64,000 bases of DNA from Pseudidiomarina atlantica (GCF_000753735.1 NZ_JPIN01000006.1:124001-188000), one strand, 5' to 3'. Positions 1 to 8,719 are shown, numbered from the stretch's first letter. Translations and numbers: made by a program. Notes: generated from the sequence alone by a model not told the origin.

Positions 1-56
1 ACATTGAGATTATGATTTAATACTTCGACGATATAGCGTAGTTGCTGTAATTTCAT
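1..56 (-). CDS. cysB: CysB LysR-type regulator, N-terminal fragment (runs off the window)
   Basis: Reading leftward from the ATG at 56-54, the first 18 codons give MKLQQLRYIVEVLNHNLN, nearly identical to the start of enterobacterial CysB as I remember it. CysB is the LysR-family activator of sulfate assimilation and cysteine biosynthesis and senses N-acetylserine. Only the start of the helix-turn-helix region lies in the window. It is divergent from the yciH-like gene, so 57-150 must hold both promoters. The identification rests on 18 residues but the match is distinctive. Confidence 0.82.
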   Translation of the reverse strand, partial: MKLQQLRYIVEVLNHNLN

Positions 57-150
57 AAGGGCACTCGTTCGGTGAAGTCGTTTCGATTACTTATTCGAAA
101 AATATATAACACGTTGCTTATTTATTCCAAGAGTAAATCACGAGGTTTTT

Positions 151-483
151 GTGTCAAGCTTATCTGAACAATTACAAAATCTTGGTTTTCGCGCTACTGA
201 GACCAGCACTGAAACCGCATCAGAAACAGTGCAGATTGATAAAAGCCAAGCCGTGCGGATTCAACGCCAGACTAAAGGGCGCAAAGGCAAAGGTGTTACC
301 GTGATCTTCGACCTACCGCAACAGGAAAATTTATTGCGCGACTATGCGCAACAGTTACGAAAAAGTTGTGGCGTCGGTGGCAGTGTCAAAAACGGTACTA
401 TTGAATTACAAGGTGACCAACGAAGCGCCGCTCAACAATTCTTAGAGCAACAGGGTTTTAAAGTTAAACTTGCGGGTGGTTGA
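151..483 (+). CDS. yciH: YciH/SUI1 (eIF1-like) translation factor
   Basis: A 110-residue protein of the SUI1/eIF1 family. In bacteria YciH is a non-essential factor thought to act on initiation fidelity at the 30S subunit. The SUI1 fold covers roughly residues 30-105, with the basic stretch TKGRKGKGVTVI and the family signature LRKSCGVGGSVKNG. Start is GTG at 151, preceded by ACGAGG at a normal distance. The length matches the family. It stands alone between the divergent cysB and the convergent phosphatase gene, whose stop lies 5 bases away. Confidence 0.9.
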   Translation: MSSLSEQLQNLGFRATETSTETASETVQIDKSQAVRIQRQTKGRKGKGVTVIFDLPQQENLLRDYAQQLRKSCGVGGSVKNGTIELQGDQRSAAQQFLEQQGFKVKLAGG

Positions 484-487
484 GCGA

Positions 488-2134
488 CTACAAACGCGGG
501 GGTAACTGATAACCGAACTCAATTTCGCGTCCTTCATCCCGCCATTCGAGACGTTCAGCAAGTTGCTGTAACAACTCGAGGCCGCGTCCGTACGGCTGAC
601 TTTGATCGAAAGTACCTAACTGCTCCGGTAACTGCCAAGACGCTCCGCTATTGCGCACGCAGCAAGTCAAATAATGACGACTGTGGTCATAAGTCAGGGC
701 AATAGTGACACTGCCCGAAGTTAAGGCCGCGAGGCGTTCAGCGCGCAATTGGTAGTAATACGCAAAGCCTTCTGGATCGTTCTTCATACGCGAATCAAGC
801 CTCAGCAAGCCATGCTCAAGCGCATTATTGTATACCTCTGCCAGCAGCAAATAGAGCGTCGTACGATGCCCATGCAACGCTGGCAAGCGACTTAGCAAGC
901 CAACAATGGTACTTACTACGTCGACCCTCTGCAGGTCGACTGGATGCAACTCTGTCGCAAAGGTGAAAGGTAACGACTGTAATTCAGTCTGCACCTCAGG
1001 TAACGCAAGGCCGGTGGGGCAGCACTGCAACACTGCAAGTGATAGATCATCCTGCAGCGGTTGGGTGCCACGAAACTTCTCCAAACTAGCAACCAGTTGC
1101 TCAAATTGTGTTGGGTTCGGGTACTTCTGTAGCAGTGCTTGCAACGCGTCTAAGCCAAAAAACTCGCGATTCTGCCCGAGCATTTCAATCACGCCATCGG
1201 TATACAACGCAATACAGTCAGTACTTGTGGTTTTGATAGTGGAGACTTGTTGATCAAACTCGTCGTTGCTTAGCACCCCGAGAGCCAAGTGCTGTGCATG
1301 TAATTGATGTTTTATTTCGCCCGTAGTGGAGTACACAATGGCCGGCGGCATGCCCCCGTTCCAGTAACTTAGCCGCTCACCGTTAGCCGAAAGCTCCAAC
1401 ACAATGCAGGCACAAAACATCTCATGAGGTAATAAATGATGAAGCCTATAGTTAAACTCGGTTACCATTTCAGCGATCGCAACACTGCGATCCGCCATTG
1501 CAAAAAAGGCTTGGGAAAGCGGCAGTGCACCGGTTGCTGGAGCCAAGCCATGACCGGTGAAATCAGCTAACATCACATAAAGATTACCCAAGGGTCCGGG
1601 GGCTACTAGGCACAGATCACCATTAAACTTTGCCGCTGGCGCGACCAAGGTTCGAATGTGCTGGTATTCAAGAAAATTGCGGCTCAATGCGTTCCGAAAA
1701 ATGTGCTCAATAAGTTCGTATTCGCGCTCGACCCGCTGGGTATGCCAAACCAAACTCTCGCGTACAGCACTCAACTGGCGTTGCATATTGAAGTTGCTCA
1801 CCGTGAGTTGCAAGCGATGCATCAATTCGGGGACACGCGCGGGCCAACGCAAGTAATCGCCCTGCCAATGCCGATGCCGAGGAAATTTATAGGTTTGCGG
1901 AATCACTAATAACTGTTGCGGACAATTGAGCGCCACCAAGAGTTCAAGGGTAGGCTGTTCGGTCACTACAAGAGTTGTATGAGTAGGCTGTAACTGCGCA
2001 TGCCAGCGCTCTATGGCGTGCTCGCGAATACGTTTGGTTAGACGCAATTGCTTAATCGTCGACACCAGCGCATGAGCCATAGCGCTATCGTCATGATAAA
2101 CATCGATTACGTATTGTTGTGACGGCTTCAGCAT
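488..2134 (-). CDS. PP2C (SpoIIE-type) phosphatase fused to an anti-sigma-type kinase domain; CrsR/HsbR-like
   Basis: A 548-residue three-part regulator. Residues about 1-130 look like a degenerate receiver: there is an acidic pair near residue 15, but the strand where a phospho-acceptor Asp is expected reads LLVIPQ. Residues about 155-375 form a PP2C/SpoIIE phosphatase with metal-binding Asp in FNGD and LADFTGHG. The C-terminus carries an RsbW-type HATPase fold with N-box EVYNNALEHG. The same architecture is known in Pseudomonas HsbR and Shewanella CrsR, which reversibly phosphorylate a STAS partner to control sigma factor availability. The STAS gene lies 22 bases upstream in the same operon, supporting that role. 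The target sigma factor is not shown by the window. Confidence 0.8.
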   Translation of the reverse strand: MLKPSQQYVIDVYHDDSAMAHALVSTIKQLRLTKRIREHAIERWHAQLQPTHTTLVVTEQPTLELLVALNCPQQLLVIPQTYKFPRHRHWQGDYLRWPARVPELMHRLQLTVSNFNMQRQLSAVRESLVWHTQRVEREYELIEHIFRNALSRNFLEYQHIRTLVAPAAKFNGDLCLVAPGPLGNLYVMLADFTGHGLAPATGALPLSQAFFAMADRSVAIAEMVTEFNYRLHHLLPHEMFCACIVLELSANGERLSYWNGGMPPAIVYSTTGEIKHQLHAQHLALGVLSNDEFDQQVSTIKTTSTDCIALYTDGVIEMLGQNREFFGLDALQALLQKYPNPTQFEQLVASLEKFRGTQPLQDDLSLAVLQCCPTGLALPEVQTELQSLPFTFATELHPVDLQRVDVVSTIVGLLSRLPALHGHRTTLYLLLAEVYNNALEHGLLRLDSRMKNDPEGFAYYYQLRAERLAALTSGSVTIALTYDHSRHYLTCCVRNSGASWQLPEQLGTFDQSQPYGRGLELLQQLAERLEWRDEGREIEFGYQLPPRL

Positions 2135-2156
2135 ATGCCTTGCCTCAAGTGGCGAG

Positions 2157-2462
2157 CTATTCGATAGTAAACAATTTATCGAAGCGCGAGATGTCTAAAA
2201 TGTTTTTGACTTCAGGGCGGCAATTAATGATGTGAATACCGCGAACGTTGTCACTAAGCGCTTTGCGCATATTTAACAGCATCCCTAGCGCTGAACTATC
2301 TAAATATTCCGTTTCACGTAGGTCAATGTAGACCAATGGTTTCTCATCACCAATGGAGCTGTATGCGCGACGGAAGTCATTGACCAGATTAAAGTCAAAC
2401 TTCCCATGAATAGAGATAGTTAGCTCTTTACCATCGTTCGATAAATGACGGATTACCGACAT
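2157..2462 (-). CDS. STAS-domain anti-sigma factor antagonist (CrsA/HsbA-like)
   Basis: A 101-residue single STAS domain. The motif YLDSSALGMLL holds the serine normally phosphorylated by RsbW-type kinases and dephosphorylated by PP2C partners. The first gene of a two-gene unit with the phosphatase/kinase (gap 22 bases). Known relatives bind an anti-sigma factor when unphosphorylated and so release a sigma factor. ATG at 2462 is preceded by AGGTG. Family assignment is firm; the pathway is inferred from the neighbour. Confidence 0.87.
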   Translation of the reverse strand: MSVIRHLSNDGKELTISIHGKFDFNLVNDFRRAYSSIGDEKPLVYIDLRETEYLDSSALGMLLNMRKALSDNVRGIHIINCRPEVKNILDISRFDKLFTIE

Positions 2463-2569
2463 TACGCACCTACTTCAGTTGTTATTATTAGATTAGAGTC
2501 GTGTAGATAGTGCCAACAGAACTCAAGAAACACAAGCGTTTGCGCTTATATTTACACGAAAACACAAAG

Positions 2570-2601
2570 AAAAAAGCCGATGTTTTCGCATCGGCCTTTT
2601 T
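2570..2601 (-). terminator. Rho-independent terminator after the amidohydrolase pair
   Basis: Stem gccgatg (2576-2582) pairs with catcggc (2589-2595) around a 6-base loop. On the minus strand it is followed by a T run, just after the stop of the 427-residue amidohydrolase. The T run on the plus side suggests it may also work in the other direction, but no plus-strand gene ends here. Confidence 0.85.
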
Positions 2602-2614
2602 GTTAACAAATGCC

Positions 2615-3898
2615 TTAAGGCTTTTGCTTATACTTGTTATAGAGTTGCAGATGGCGATTGTTCAGGTCGACTAAACGACCTTCAATAAACATCATCTCAA
2701 CTTTCTGTCCAATTGGGTCAAGTAAGTCACCAGCCGAAACGACAACGGTAGCCTGCTTACCAACCTCTAAGGAACCCACCTCGTTGTCGACTCCCATAAA
2801 CTTCGCTGGAGCTAAGGTGATGGCTTCTAAGGCAGCATCCTTATCAAGTCCATAAGCAACCGCATTACCGGCAGCGAAAGGTAAATTCCGCACGTCCCAA
2901 TAACCAGGGTAACTGATTGCGAAGTCGACCCCAGCTGCAGCAAGTGCTGCTGGTGTAGCAAAAGCCTGATCAAAGCCTTCATCGTGGCGTGTAGGTAGAC
3001 CATAAGGTGCCCCATAAACGACCCGCACCTCGGCCTCGGCTAATTGGTCGGCGATGCGCCAAGCATCACGCGCGCCCATTAACACCCAATCAAAACCATA
3101 TTCGCTGGTGAACTCCATTGCTTCTTCAATTTGCCGTTGATCATTGGCATGAACAAACAAAGTTGACGAGCCGTCGAACAGGCCGAGCATTGCTTCCCAA
3201 CGTAAGTCGGTGCCTTCTAACTCACCCGCTTGCTTGGCATCGTAATAGGCTTTCGCTTGCACGAATGCGCGCTCGAGATGCTTGCGTGCTTCAGCGTTGG
3301 CTTTGCGTTGTTCCTCTGGTGAACGACTTTCCCACCAAGAGGTGCTGATACCTACTCGCGGCCAGTTCACATGCACACCTACATTGAGGCGTTCGCCCAT
3401 GTCTTCATAGGTCCAACCATCAAGTTGAAGCAAACTTGAGCGTCCGGCAATGAGTTCGCCTTGTGGAACGATTTGCGCATGGGTGACACCGTTATAGCGG
3501 ATGGTTGGAATTACTTCTGAGTCTGGGTTAAACGCAACGTGACCACTGACTTCAGGGGTAATATCGCCGGCTTCATTGCTATCTTCAGTCGCGCGAACCG
3601 CCTCAATTTCGGTCAAGCCCAAGGTGGTGTCCAAAGCGATAACGCTTGGGTAAATGTGCTTACCACTCACGTCAATCACCTGTGCATCACTGGGTACTTC
3701 GAGATCTTGACCGATAGCACTGATTTTCCCGTCTACCAACAGTAAGTCAGTATCTGTTTTAACGCCGTCAGTAATGGTAAATAAGGTTCCACCTTGCAAC
3801 ACTATGGGTTGTTGCTGCGCTTCACCAGGTACGATGTCGTGGGCTGCCGCACTGAGCGTCACGGTGGCAGCCATCGCTGCTAATACTAGCTTTTTCAT
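2615..3898 (-). CDS. Exported amidohydrolase-family protein lacking the HxH metal motif
   Basis: A 427-residue protein with an N-terminal signal peptide (MKKLVLAAMAATVTLSAAAH). It has the composite-domain start of imidazolonepropionase/dihydroorotase-like amidohydrolases (VIDVSGKHIYPSVIALDTTLG) and the family's C-terminal AITLAPAKFMGV...GSLEVGKQATVVV. Where active members have xDxHxH the sequence reads IALDTTLG, so the first metal-binding pair is absent. The start lies 2 bases after the stop of the 1030-residue relative, so the two are surely co-transcribed. It may be a structural or substrate-binding partner of that enzyme rather than a hydrolase. Substrate unknown. Confidence 0.8.
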   Translation of the reverse strand: MKKLVLAAMAATVTLSAAAHDIVPGEAQQQPIVLQGGTLFTITDGVKTDTDLLLVDGKISAIGQDLEVPSDAQVIDVSGKHIYPSVIALDTTLGLTEIEAVRATEDSNEAGDITPEVSGHVAFNPDSEVIPTIRYNGVTHAQIVPQGELIAGRSSLLQLDGWTYEDMGERLNVGVHVNWPRVGISTSWWESRSPEEQRKANAEARKHLERAFVQAKAYYDAKQAGELEGTDLRWEAMLGLFDGSSTLFVHANDQRQIEEAMEFTSEYGFDWVLMGARDAWRIADQLAEAEVRVVYGAPYGLPTRHDEGFDQAFATPAALAAAGVDFAISYPGYWDVRNLPFAAGNAVAYGLDKDAALEAITLAPAKFMGVDNEVGSLEVGKQATVVVSAGDLLDPIGQKVEMMFIEGRLVDLNNRHLQLYNKYKQKP

Positions 3899-3900
3899 GA

Positions 3901-6900
3901 TTAGTGTCCTCCGTGGGCGTGTGCAGTGAAGGTGCCTAACCAGGTGTCGTGTTCAGTATCGCAATGCCACGCTGGTTGTTCACGTTTGTAACCGTTAGCA
4001 GCGCCATTTTGTGCTGCAGGGTCAGCCAATACTTTCTGAATCAATGCTTGCTTCTCGCTTTGCAGCTCGGCACGCAGTTGTTCATCACGTTCACGGTTAA
4101 AGAAATTACGGGCGTTGATCCACGTTTGTTCGACCCGAGCATAAGAACTCAGTGGGTGGTTGTTCCACAGCACGAAGTCGGCATGTTTGCCTTCTTTGAT
4201 ACTGCCCACGTACTGATCAATCTTAAGCTGCTTAGCAGGATTCAAAGTGACCATCTGTAATGCTTCGTGCTCTGACATACCACAGTAAGTAACTGATTTC
4301 GCCGCTTCGGTATTCAAACGACGCTGTAAGTCATTACTGTCAGAGTTAATCGATGTAAGTACGCCTTTCTCAGCCATCAAACACGCATTCTGCGGAATCG
4401 CATCATAGACTTCGAATTTGTAAGCCCACCAATCGGCAAACGAAGAACCGCCGGCGCCATGTTTCGCCATTTCCGACGCCACTTTGTACCCTTCAAGGAT
4501 GTGCGTGAAGGTGGTCAGAGTGAAGTCGAAGTCTTCAGCTAAACGCAGCAGCATCAGGATTTCTGATTGCACGTAACTATGCGCATGCACAAAGCGTTCT
4601 TTGTCGAGAATTTCCAGTAAGGTGTTCAAACGATAATCTGGACGCGGTGGCGCAACTTTTTCCCGCTCACTACGGCTCAGTTTACGATAGGCTTCTTGCG
4701 CTGCACGATATTCGAGTGCGGCGGTAAAGCCGTCACGCATCAAGGTTTCAACACCCATCCGCGTTTGCGGATAACGCGAGCTTAACCAAGATGGATAGCG
4801 GCTTTGTTTGACGTTTTCACCAAGCGCAAACTTAATCGATGGTGGCGCTGCATCAAATTTCATTTGATCCGCAGTCGCACCCCAGCGCAATTTGATGACT
4901 TGTGCTTGACCGCCAATTGGGTTCGCTGAACCATGCAGCAACTGCGCCATGGTGGTACCGCCAGCGAGTGAACGATAAATGTGAATATCGTCAGGGTTGA
5001 CGACATCACCGATACGAACTTCCGAAGTAATAGCTTCAGAAGCTTCGTTCACGCCCTGATCGATTGCAATATGCGAGTGCTCGTCGATAATCCCCGGCGT
5101 CACATGCATACCTGTAGCATCAATCACGGTATAACCTGATGGCGTGCGTAAATCTTCACCTATGCGATAGAACTCACCGTCACGAATCAAAATGTCGGTA
5201 TTTTCTAAAACACCGGCTTCATCTGCTGTCCACACCGTCGCATTCTTAATATGCACGTTTTGGCGCTCTGGCAAGCCATCATGCCCATAAGCGACATTCG
5301 GATAGGTTAGACGACTGACGTACTCAACACGTTCAGCTGGACTATTTTCCGTAGTTGCGGTGTCTGCAGTTGTCTCCGAACGCGTGCCGTTGAAGCGCAC
5401 CTCATTACCGTTTGGACCTATGGCAACACCGGCAAAACTTTGCTCAGCAGTCTGCTCTAATTGAAAGCGCCAAACGCCGTCATTACCATTTAAGTTGGCG
5501 TTGGCAACGAAAGAAAGACTACCCTCGTCACGACGTGCACTACGTAACTTGCTGCTACTTTCACCGACTTTAACTTCGCCGCCGACGCGCTCATCACCCT
5601 TGAGCTCAAAGGTTACGCTTTGGCCGGCAATATCCGCCACGATGCTGCCATTGAAGTCAGCCTGACGCAACGGAGCGAGTTCTTTCTCCTGCCCCTGTAA
5701 CCACACTGATTTAATGGTGCCATCAGTGAACAAGTCACCTTCGGCAATTACAAAGTCAGCCATGTAACCGGGCGCAATCTTACCAGCTTTGTCACTGACG
5801 CCAGCGATCTGCGCAGGAATTGTTGTCAGTGCAGCTAAAGCACGATCTTTGTCTAAGCCATGTTGTACGGCCTTACGCAGATTAGGCCAAAAATCACCGG
5901 CTTTTTGTAGCTGGTGCAACGTAAACGAGAAGTCGATGTCGGCACTCGCAAGCGCAGCTGCGTTACCTGGAGCGCGTTCCCAGTGGCGTAAATCGGCTAA
6001 GTCAACGTCTAGGCTGTCGGTGACTCCAGATACCTCTGGCGCAGCAGGAAAATCTAGTGGCAGAATCAACTTCGCATTGGTTGCTTTTACTGCATCGAGG
6101 CGCGCATATTCATAGTTCGAGCCAACGAAGGTCACTGGCACATCAAACTCGCTAAACACAGCTTGAGCGCGTAATAGCGATTTATCATCGCTTACTTTAA
6201 ACACTATACCTTCTTGCTCAATCGGGCCTAACTCGGCGAGTGCTGCGTTATATTCAACTGGGCTGCCTTGGTAGGCATCTTTACCATAAGCTTGTTCATA
6301 CCACTGAGCATCCGACAAGGTTTGTCGAATCAGTGCAATAGAGCCCATCAATGAGTTCGGATATTGCTGCTGTGAGCTGCCTTTATCGAAAGAACCAAAG
6401 TGTTGTGCCTGGGCGCGATAAATCACATCATTGGCAATTTTGTCAGCCAGTGAAAGCGTCACCGCTTGGCCTTGGAAAATGCCGTCCAAACGTGCACTTT
6501 GCACTGCGGTAAAACCTTGCTGAATGTAGCTTTCAGCAGTTTTACTGTCGCTCGCCGCGGTATCTACCCAAGTTTCATGAGCATGGATAGCGTCGTTGCT
6601 CGCATTACCGCCTTCACGTTTGTTGTTATATTGCGGACGTGTCGAAAACCATGGCCCACGCTGCGCTTTTTCAGGTTGGGCGACACCATAATTACTGTAG
6701 GCATCGATAAAACCCGGATAAATTGTATGACCGGACACATCGATGACCCGCGCGCCATCTGGCGCACGGTTGTTTTCATTGATGCGTTCGATTTTACCGT
6801 TGCGAATCACCAAGGTGGCATTCTCTAATGCGCGCCCTGGTTCGGTAATAATGGTCGCGTTCTGTAACGCGACATAATCGGATGAGTTGTCATGCAACCC

Positions 6901-6993
6901 TTGCACAGTTGTGGTCTGCGATGCTGAGGCTAGCGCTGGCAGCGCTGCACACATCGCTACCGCCAACTTGCTGAGGCGGTTACTGCTAATCAT
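3901..6993 (-). CDS. Exported double-domain amidohydrolase (imidazolonepropionase-like)
   Basis: A 1030-residue exported protein with signal peptide residues 1-24. Two amidohydrolase modules lie in tandem. The first (about 30-440) reads IYPGFIDAYSNYGV and lacks HxH. The second (about 580-1000) reads VTPGIIDEHSHIA with HxH intact, followed by FVHAHSY, TTFTHILEGYK and SDSND as candidate metal or catalytic positions. Between them is a beta-rich linker of about 100 residues. The C-terminus is His-rich. It heads the unit with the 427-residue protein downstream. The set suggests a periplasmic hydrolase of cyclic amides or peptides, but the substrate is a guess. GGGGA before the ATG at 6993 supports the start. 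Confidence 0.83.
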   Translation of the reverse strand: MISSNRLSKLAVAMCAALPALASASQTTTVQGLHDNSSDYVALQNATIITEPGRALENATLVIRNGKIERINENNRAPDGARVIDVSGHTIYPGFIDAYSNYGVAQPEKAQRGPWFSTRPQYNNKREGGNASNDAIHAHETWVDTAASDSKTAESYIQQGFTAVQSARLDGIFQGQAVTLSLADKIANDVIYRAQAQHFGSFDKGSSQQQYPNSLMGSIALIRQTLSDAQWYEQAYGKDAYQGSPVEYNAALAELGPIEQEGIVFKVSDDKSLLRAQAVFSEFDVPVTFVGSNYEYARLDAVKATNAKLILPLDFPAAPEVSGVTDSLDVDLADLRHWERAPGNAAALASADIDFSFTLHQLQKAGDFWPNLRKAVQHGLDKDRALAALTTIPAQIAGVSDKAGKIAPGYMADFVIAEGDLFTDGTIKSVWLQGQEKELAPLRQADFNGSIVADIAGQSVTFELKGDERVGGEVKVGESSSKLRSARRDEGSLSFVANANLNGNDGVWRFQLEQTAEQSFAGVAIGPNGNEVRFNGTRSETTADTATTENSPAERVEYVSRLTYPNVAYGHDGLPERQNVHIKNATVWTADEAGVLENTDILIRDGEFYRIGEDLRTPSGYTVIDATGMHVTPGIIDEHSHIAIDQGVNEASEAITSEVRIGDVVNPDDIHIYRSLAGGTTMAQLLHGSANPIGGQAQVIKLRWGATADQMKFDAAPPSIKFALGENVKQSRYPSWLSSRYPQTRMGVETLMRDGFTAALEYRAAQEAYRKLSRSEREKVAPPRPDYRLNTLLEILDKERFVHAHSYVQSEILMLLRLAEDFDFTLTTFTHILEGYKVASEMAKHGAGGSSFADWWAYKFEVYDAIPQNACLMAEKGVLTSINSDSNDLQRRLNTEAAKSVTYCGMSEHEALQMVTLNPAKQLKIDQYVGSIKEGKHADFVLWNNHPLSSYARVEQTWINARNFFNRERDEQLRAELQSEKQALIQKVLADPAAQNGAANGYKREQPAWHCDTEHDTWLGTFTAHAHGGH

Positions 6994-7157
6994 CGGCGTC
7001 CCCTTTCTAGATTGTTATGTTTTTACAAAAATCACTGTTCTAGCGTACATTAAGACGAGAGATTAGGTGAACGCAATCTAATAAGGGATAAACAGCGTAG
7101 TTATCTCGTTGAAGCGTTGTATTATCTTTAAAGCATCCACTACAAGGAGTCTAAACG

Positions 7158-7622
7158 ATGTTTTTAAAGTCTATAAAAGTTGTAGTTTTAACGGCTGTTG
7201 CCGTGTCTAGTGCAAGCGTTGTTGCCCAGCATGCATTTAACGATGCGGACAAAGCCGTTGAATACCGCCAAAAAGCGTTCTCAGTGATGCAAAACAATTT
7301 TGCCTACATGGGTGACATGATCAAAGGTGATATGCCATTTGATTTAGCCATCTTCACTGAGCGCGCAGAAGTGTTCGCGAATATGACCGCAGTACCTTGG
7401 TCTGGCTTTACTCATGAGGGTGCGATGCCAGGTAACAACACCGACGCCCTGCCGGCCATCTGGGACAATTGGGATGATTTTCAAGAGCGTTCTGAGCAAC
7501 TGCAAGCTGACGCACGCAATTTACTAGCAGCTGCTGAGTCTGGTGACCAAGGCGAAATCCGTGGTGCGTTTATGACCGCAGCTAAGAATTGCAAAGGCTG
7601 TCACGATCAGTACAAAGATTAA
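7158..7622 (+). CDS. Cytochrome c' (c-prime) family periplasmic haemoprotein
   Basis: A 154-residue exported protein. The signal peptide ends near SVVAQ (residue 24). The mature part is a four-helix cytochrome c' fold with the single haem-attachment motif CKGCH at residues 145-149, at the C-terminal end as is typical. Such proteins bind NO/CO at a pentacoordinate haem and are linked to NO tolerance; electron transfer has also been proposed. AAGGAG precedes the ATG. It converges on a cytochrome b561-like gene with only one base between the stops. Confidence 0.9.
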   Translation: MFLKSIKVVVLTAVAVSSASVVAQHAFNDADKAVEYRQKAFSVMQNNFAYMGDMIKGDMPFDLAIFTERAEVFANMTAVPWSGFTHEGAMPGNNTDALPAIWDNWDDFQERSEQLQADARNLLAAAESGDQGEIRGAFMTAAKNCKGCHDQYKD

Positions 7623-7623
7623 A

Positions 7624-8247
7624 CTACCACCAAAAATAATAGGTGCTGGCGATAATAACAATCGCTAGCGCCCATGCCCACAGCGCATTCACTAAACGTG
7701 GTTGGCTAACATTATCACGCTTGCCGTGAACCATTGCGCTAAGCAAGTTGATGCCCTTAAGTCGGTACACTAAAATTGCCACCACATGCAACGCGATAAC
7801 GGTTAACAGTACGTTAAAGTTGATCTCATGCAAATCACTTAATTGCCCTTGCATGTCGCTACTTACTAGAGATGCGAGCGGCCCAGAGAAGAATATTTCG
7901 TCGGTCGTGAACAGCCCTGTGCCCACTTGCAAAGCGAGTAGCAACCACAGCAGCAGAACCGCCCAACCACCTGCAGGGTTGTGCGTATTTTGTGGTTGAT
8001 AGTCACGGTCTTTTAGGTGCTTGAGGTGCTCAACAACCCGTCGCGGGCCGCGCACAAAGGCACTGAATCGCGCATTCTCGCTGCCCACTAGGGCCCACAC
8101 CAAGCGTGTCACTAACAAGCCACCAACGGCAAAGGCGATACGCATATGCCAGTCCATCATGCCTTGGTCTGCGGTCCACCACAGTGCGGCGATACCAATG
8201 ACGAGTAGCCAATGATAACCACGTATAAAACTATCCCAAATCTTCAT
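7624..8247 (-). CDS. Cytochrome b561-type membrane haemoprotein
   Basis: A 207-residue inner-membrane protein with four predicted helices, of the Ni/Fe-hydrogenase b-type cytochrome / b561 family. Haem-ligand candidates are His in helix 1 (RGYHWLL), in DWHMRIAFAVGG, in DLHEINFNVLLT and in TVIALHVVAILVY. It could pass quinol electrons to a periplasmic c-type cytochrome. Its convergent neighbour is a cytochrome c', a pairing seen in several marine gammaproteobacteria as far as I recall. GGAG lies 6 bases before the ATG. No hydrogenase genes are nearby, so a hydrogenase role is unlikely. Confidence 0.85.
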   Translation of the reverse strand: MKIWDSFIRGYHWLLVIGIAALWWTADQGMMDWHMRIAFAVGGLLVTRLVWALVGSENARFSAFVRGPRRVVEHLKHLKDRDYQPQNTHNPAGGWAVLLLWLLLALQVGTGLFTTDEIFFSGPLASLVSSDMQGQLSDLHEINFNVLLTVIALHVVAILVYRLKGINLLSAMVHGKRDNVSQPRLVNALWAWALAIVIIASTYYFWW

Positions 8248-8260
8248 GACGACTCCGTGA

Positions 8261-8288
8261 TTCGTTATTCGTTATTCGTTATTCGTAA
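8261..8288. repeat. Tandem heptanucleotide repeat, four copies
   Basis: TTCGTTA occurs three times in perfect tandem (8261-8281), followed by TTCGTAA (8282-8288). It occupies the 91-base gap between the divergent cytochrome b561 gene and the response-regulator gene, ending about 50 bases before the latter's start. A diverged heptad array also lies at 44062-44083. Confidence 0.9.
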
Positions 8289-8338
8289 AACAACGTTGGC
8301 TTTGATATCTTACAACGTATTGGTATTTGGAGGCAGAT

Positions 8339-8719
8339 ATGACAGACAAACGCGTTAAAGTGTTGATAGTGGACGATGATTTTATTTCACTCGAAGTCAT
8401 GCGAGCAATGCTAAGCCATTTTCAAGAGGCAGAAATCCTTACTGCCGAGTCTGGGGGCGAAGCCTTTGACGTGATCATGCAACAACGCCCTCAGTTAGTT
8501 CTACTAGATCATCAACTACCTGATTTTGATGGTGTACAGCTTTACTGCAAGGTACACGCTGAATTGGGTGATAACACACCACTTACCGCCATGGTGTCTG
8601 GTAATCCACCGGCTGACTATGAGGCTGAGTGTCAAGCTGCCGGTATCAATCACCTTCTGCAAAAACCATTAGCTCCGAGCGACTTGGCTGAGTTGATGCG
8701 AATCGCCGGCACTCGCTAA
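8339..8719 (+). CDS. Single-domain response regulator (CheY-like)
   Basis: A 126-residue receiver with no output domain. It shows the acidic pocket VDDD (residues 11-14), phospho-acceptor Asp57 in LLDHQLPDFDG, Ser in AMVSG and Lys in LLQKPL. An in-frame TTG at 8327 overlaps the GGAGG (8329-8333) that serves the ATG at 8339, so the ATG is taken as the start. No kinase is adjacent. The last 51 bases overlap the 3' end of tyrA on the other strand. The partner and output cannot be told from the window. Confidence 0.88.
   Translation: MTDKRVKVLIVDDDFISLEVMRAMLSHFQEAEILTAESGGEAFDVIMQQRPQLVLLDHQLPDFDGVQLYCKVHAELGDNTPLTAMVSGNPPADYEAECQAAGINHLLQKPLAPSDLAELMRIAGTR

Noticed and set aside
8261-8288. Short tandem array as a CRISPR remnant
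   Set aside because: Units are 7 bases with no spacers.
8327-8338. TTG at 8327 as start of the response regulator
   Set aside because: It overlaps the GGAGG that serves the ATG at 8339.
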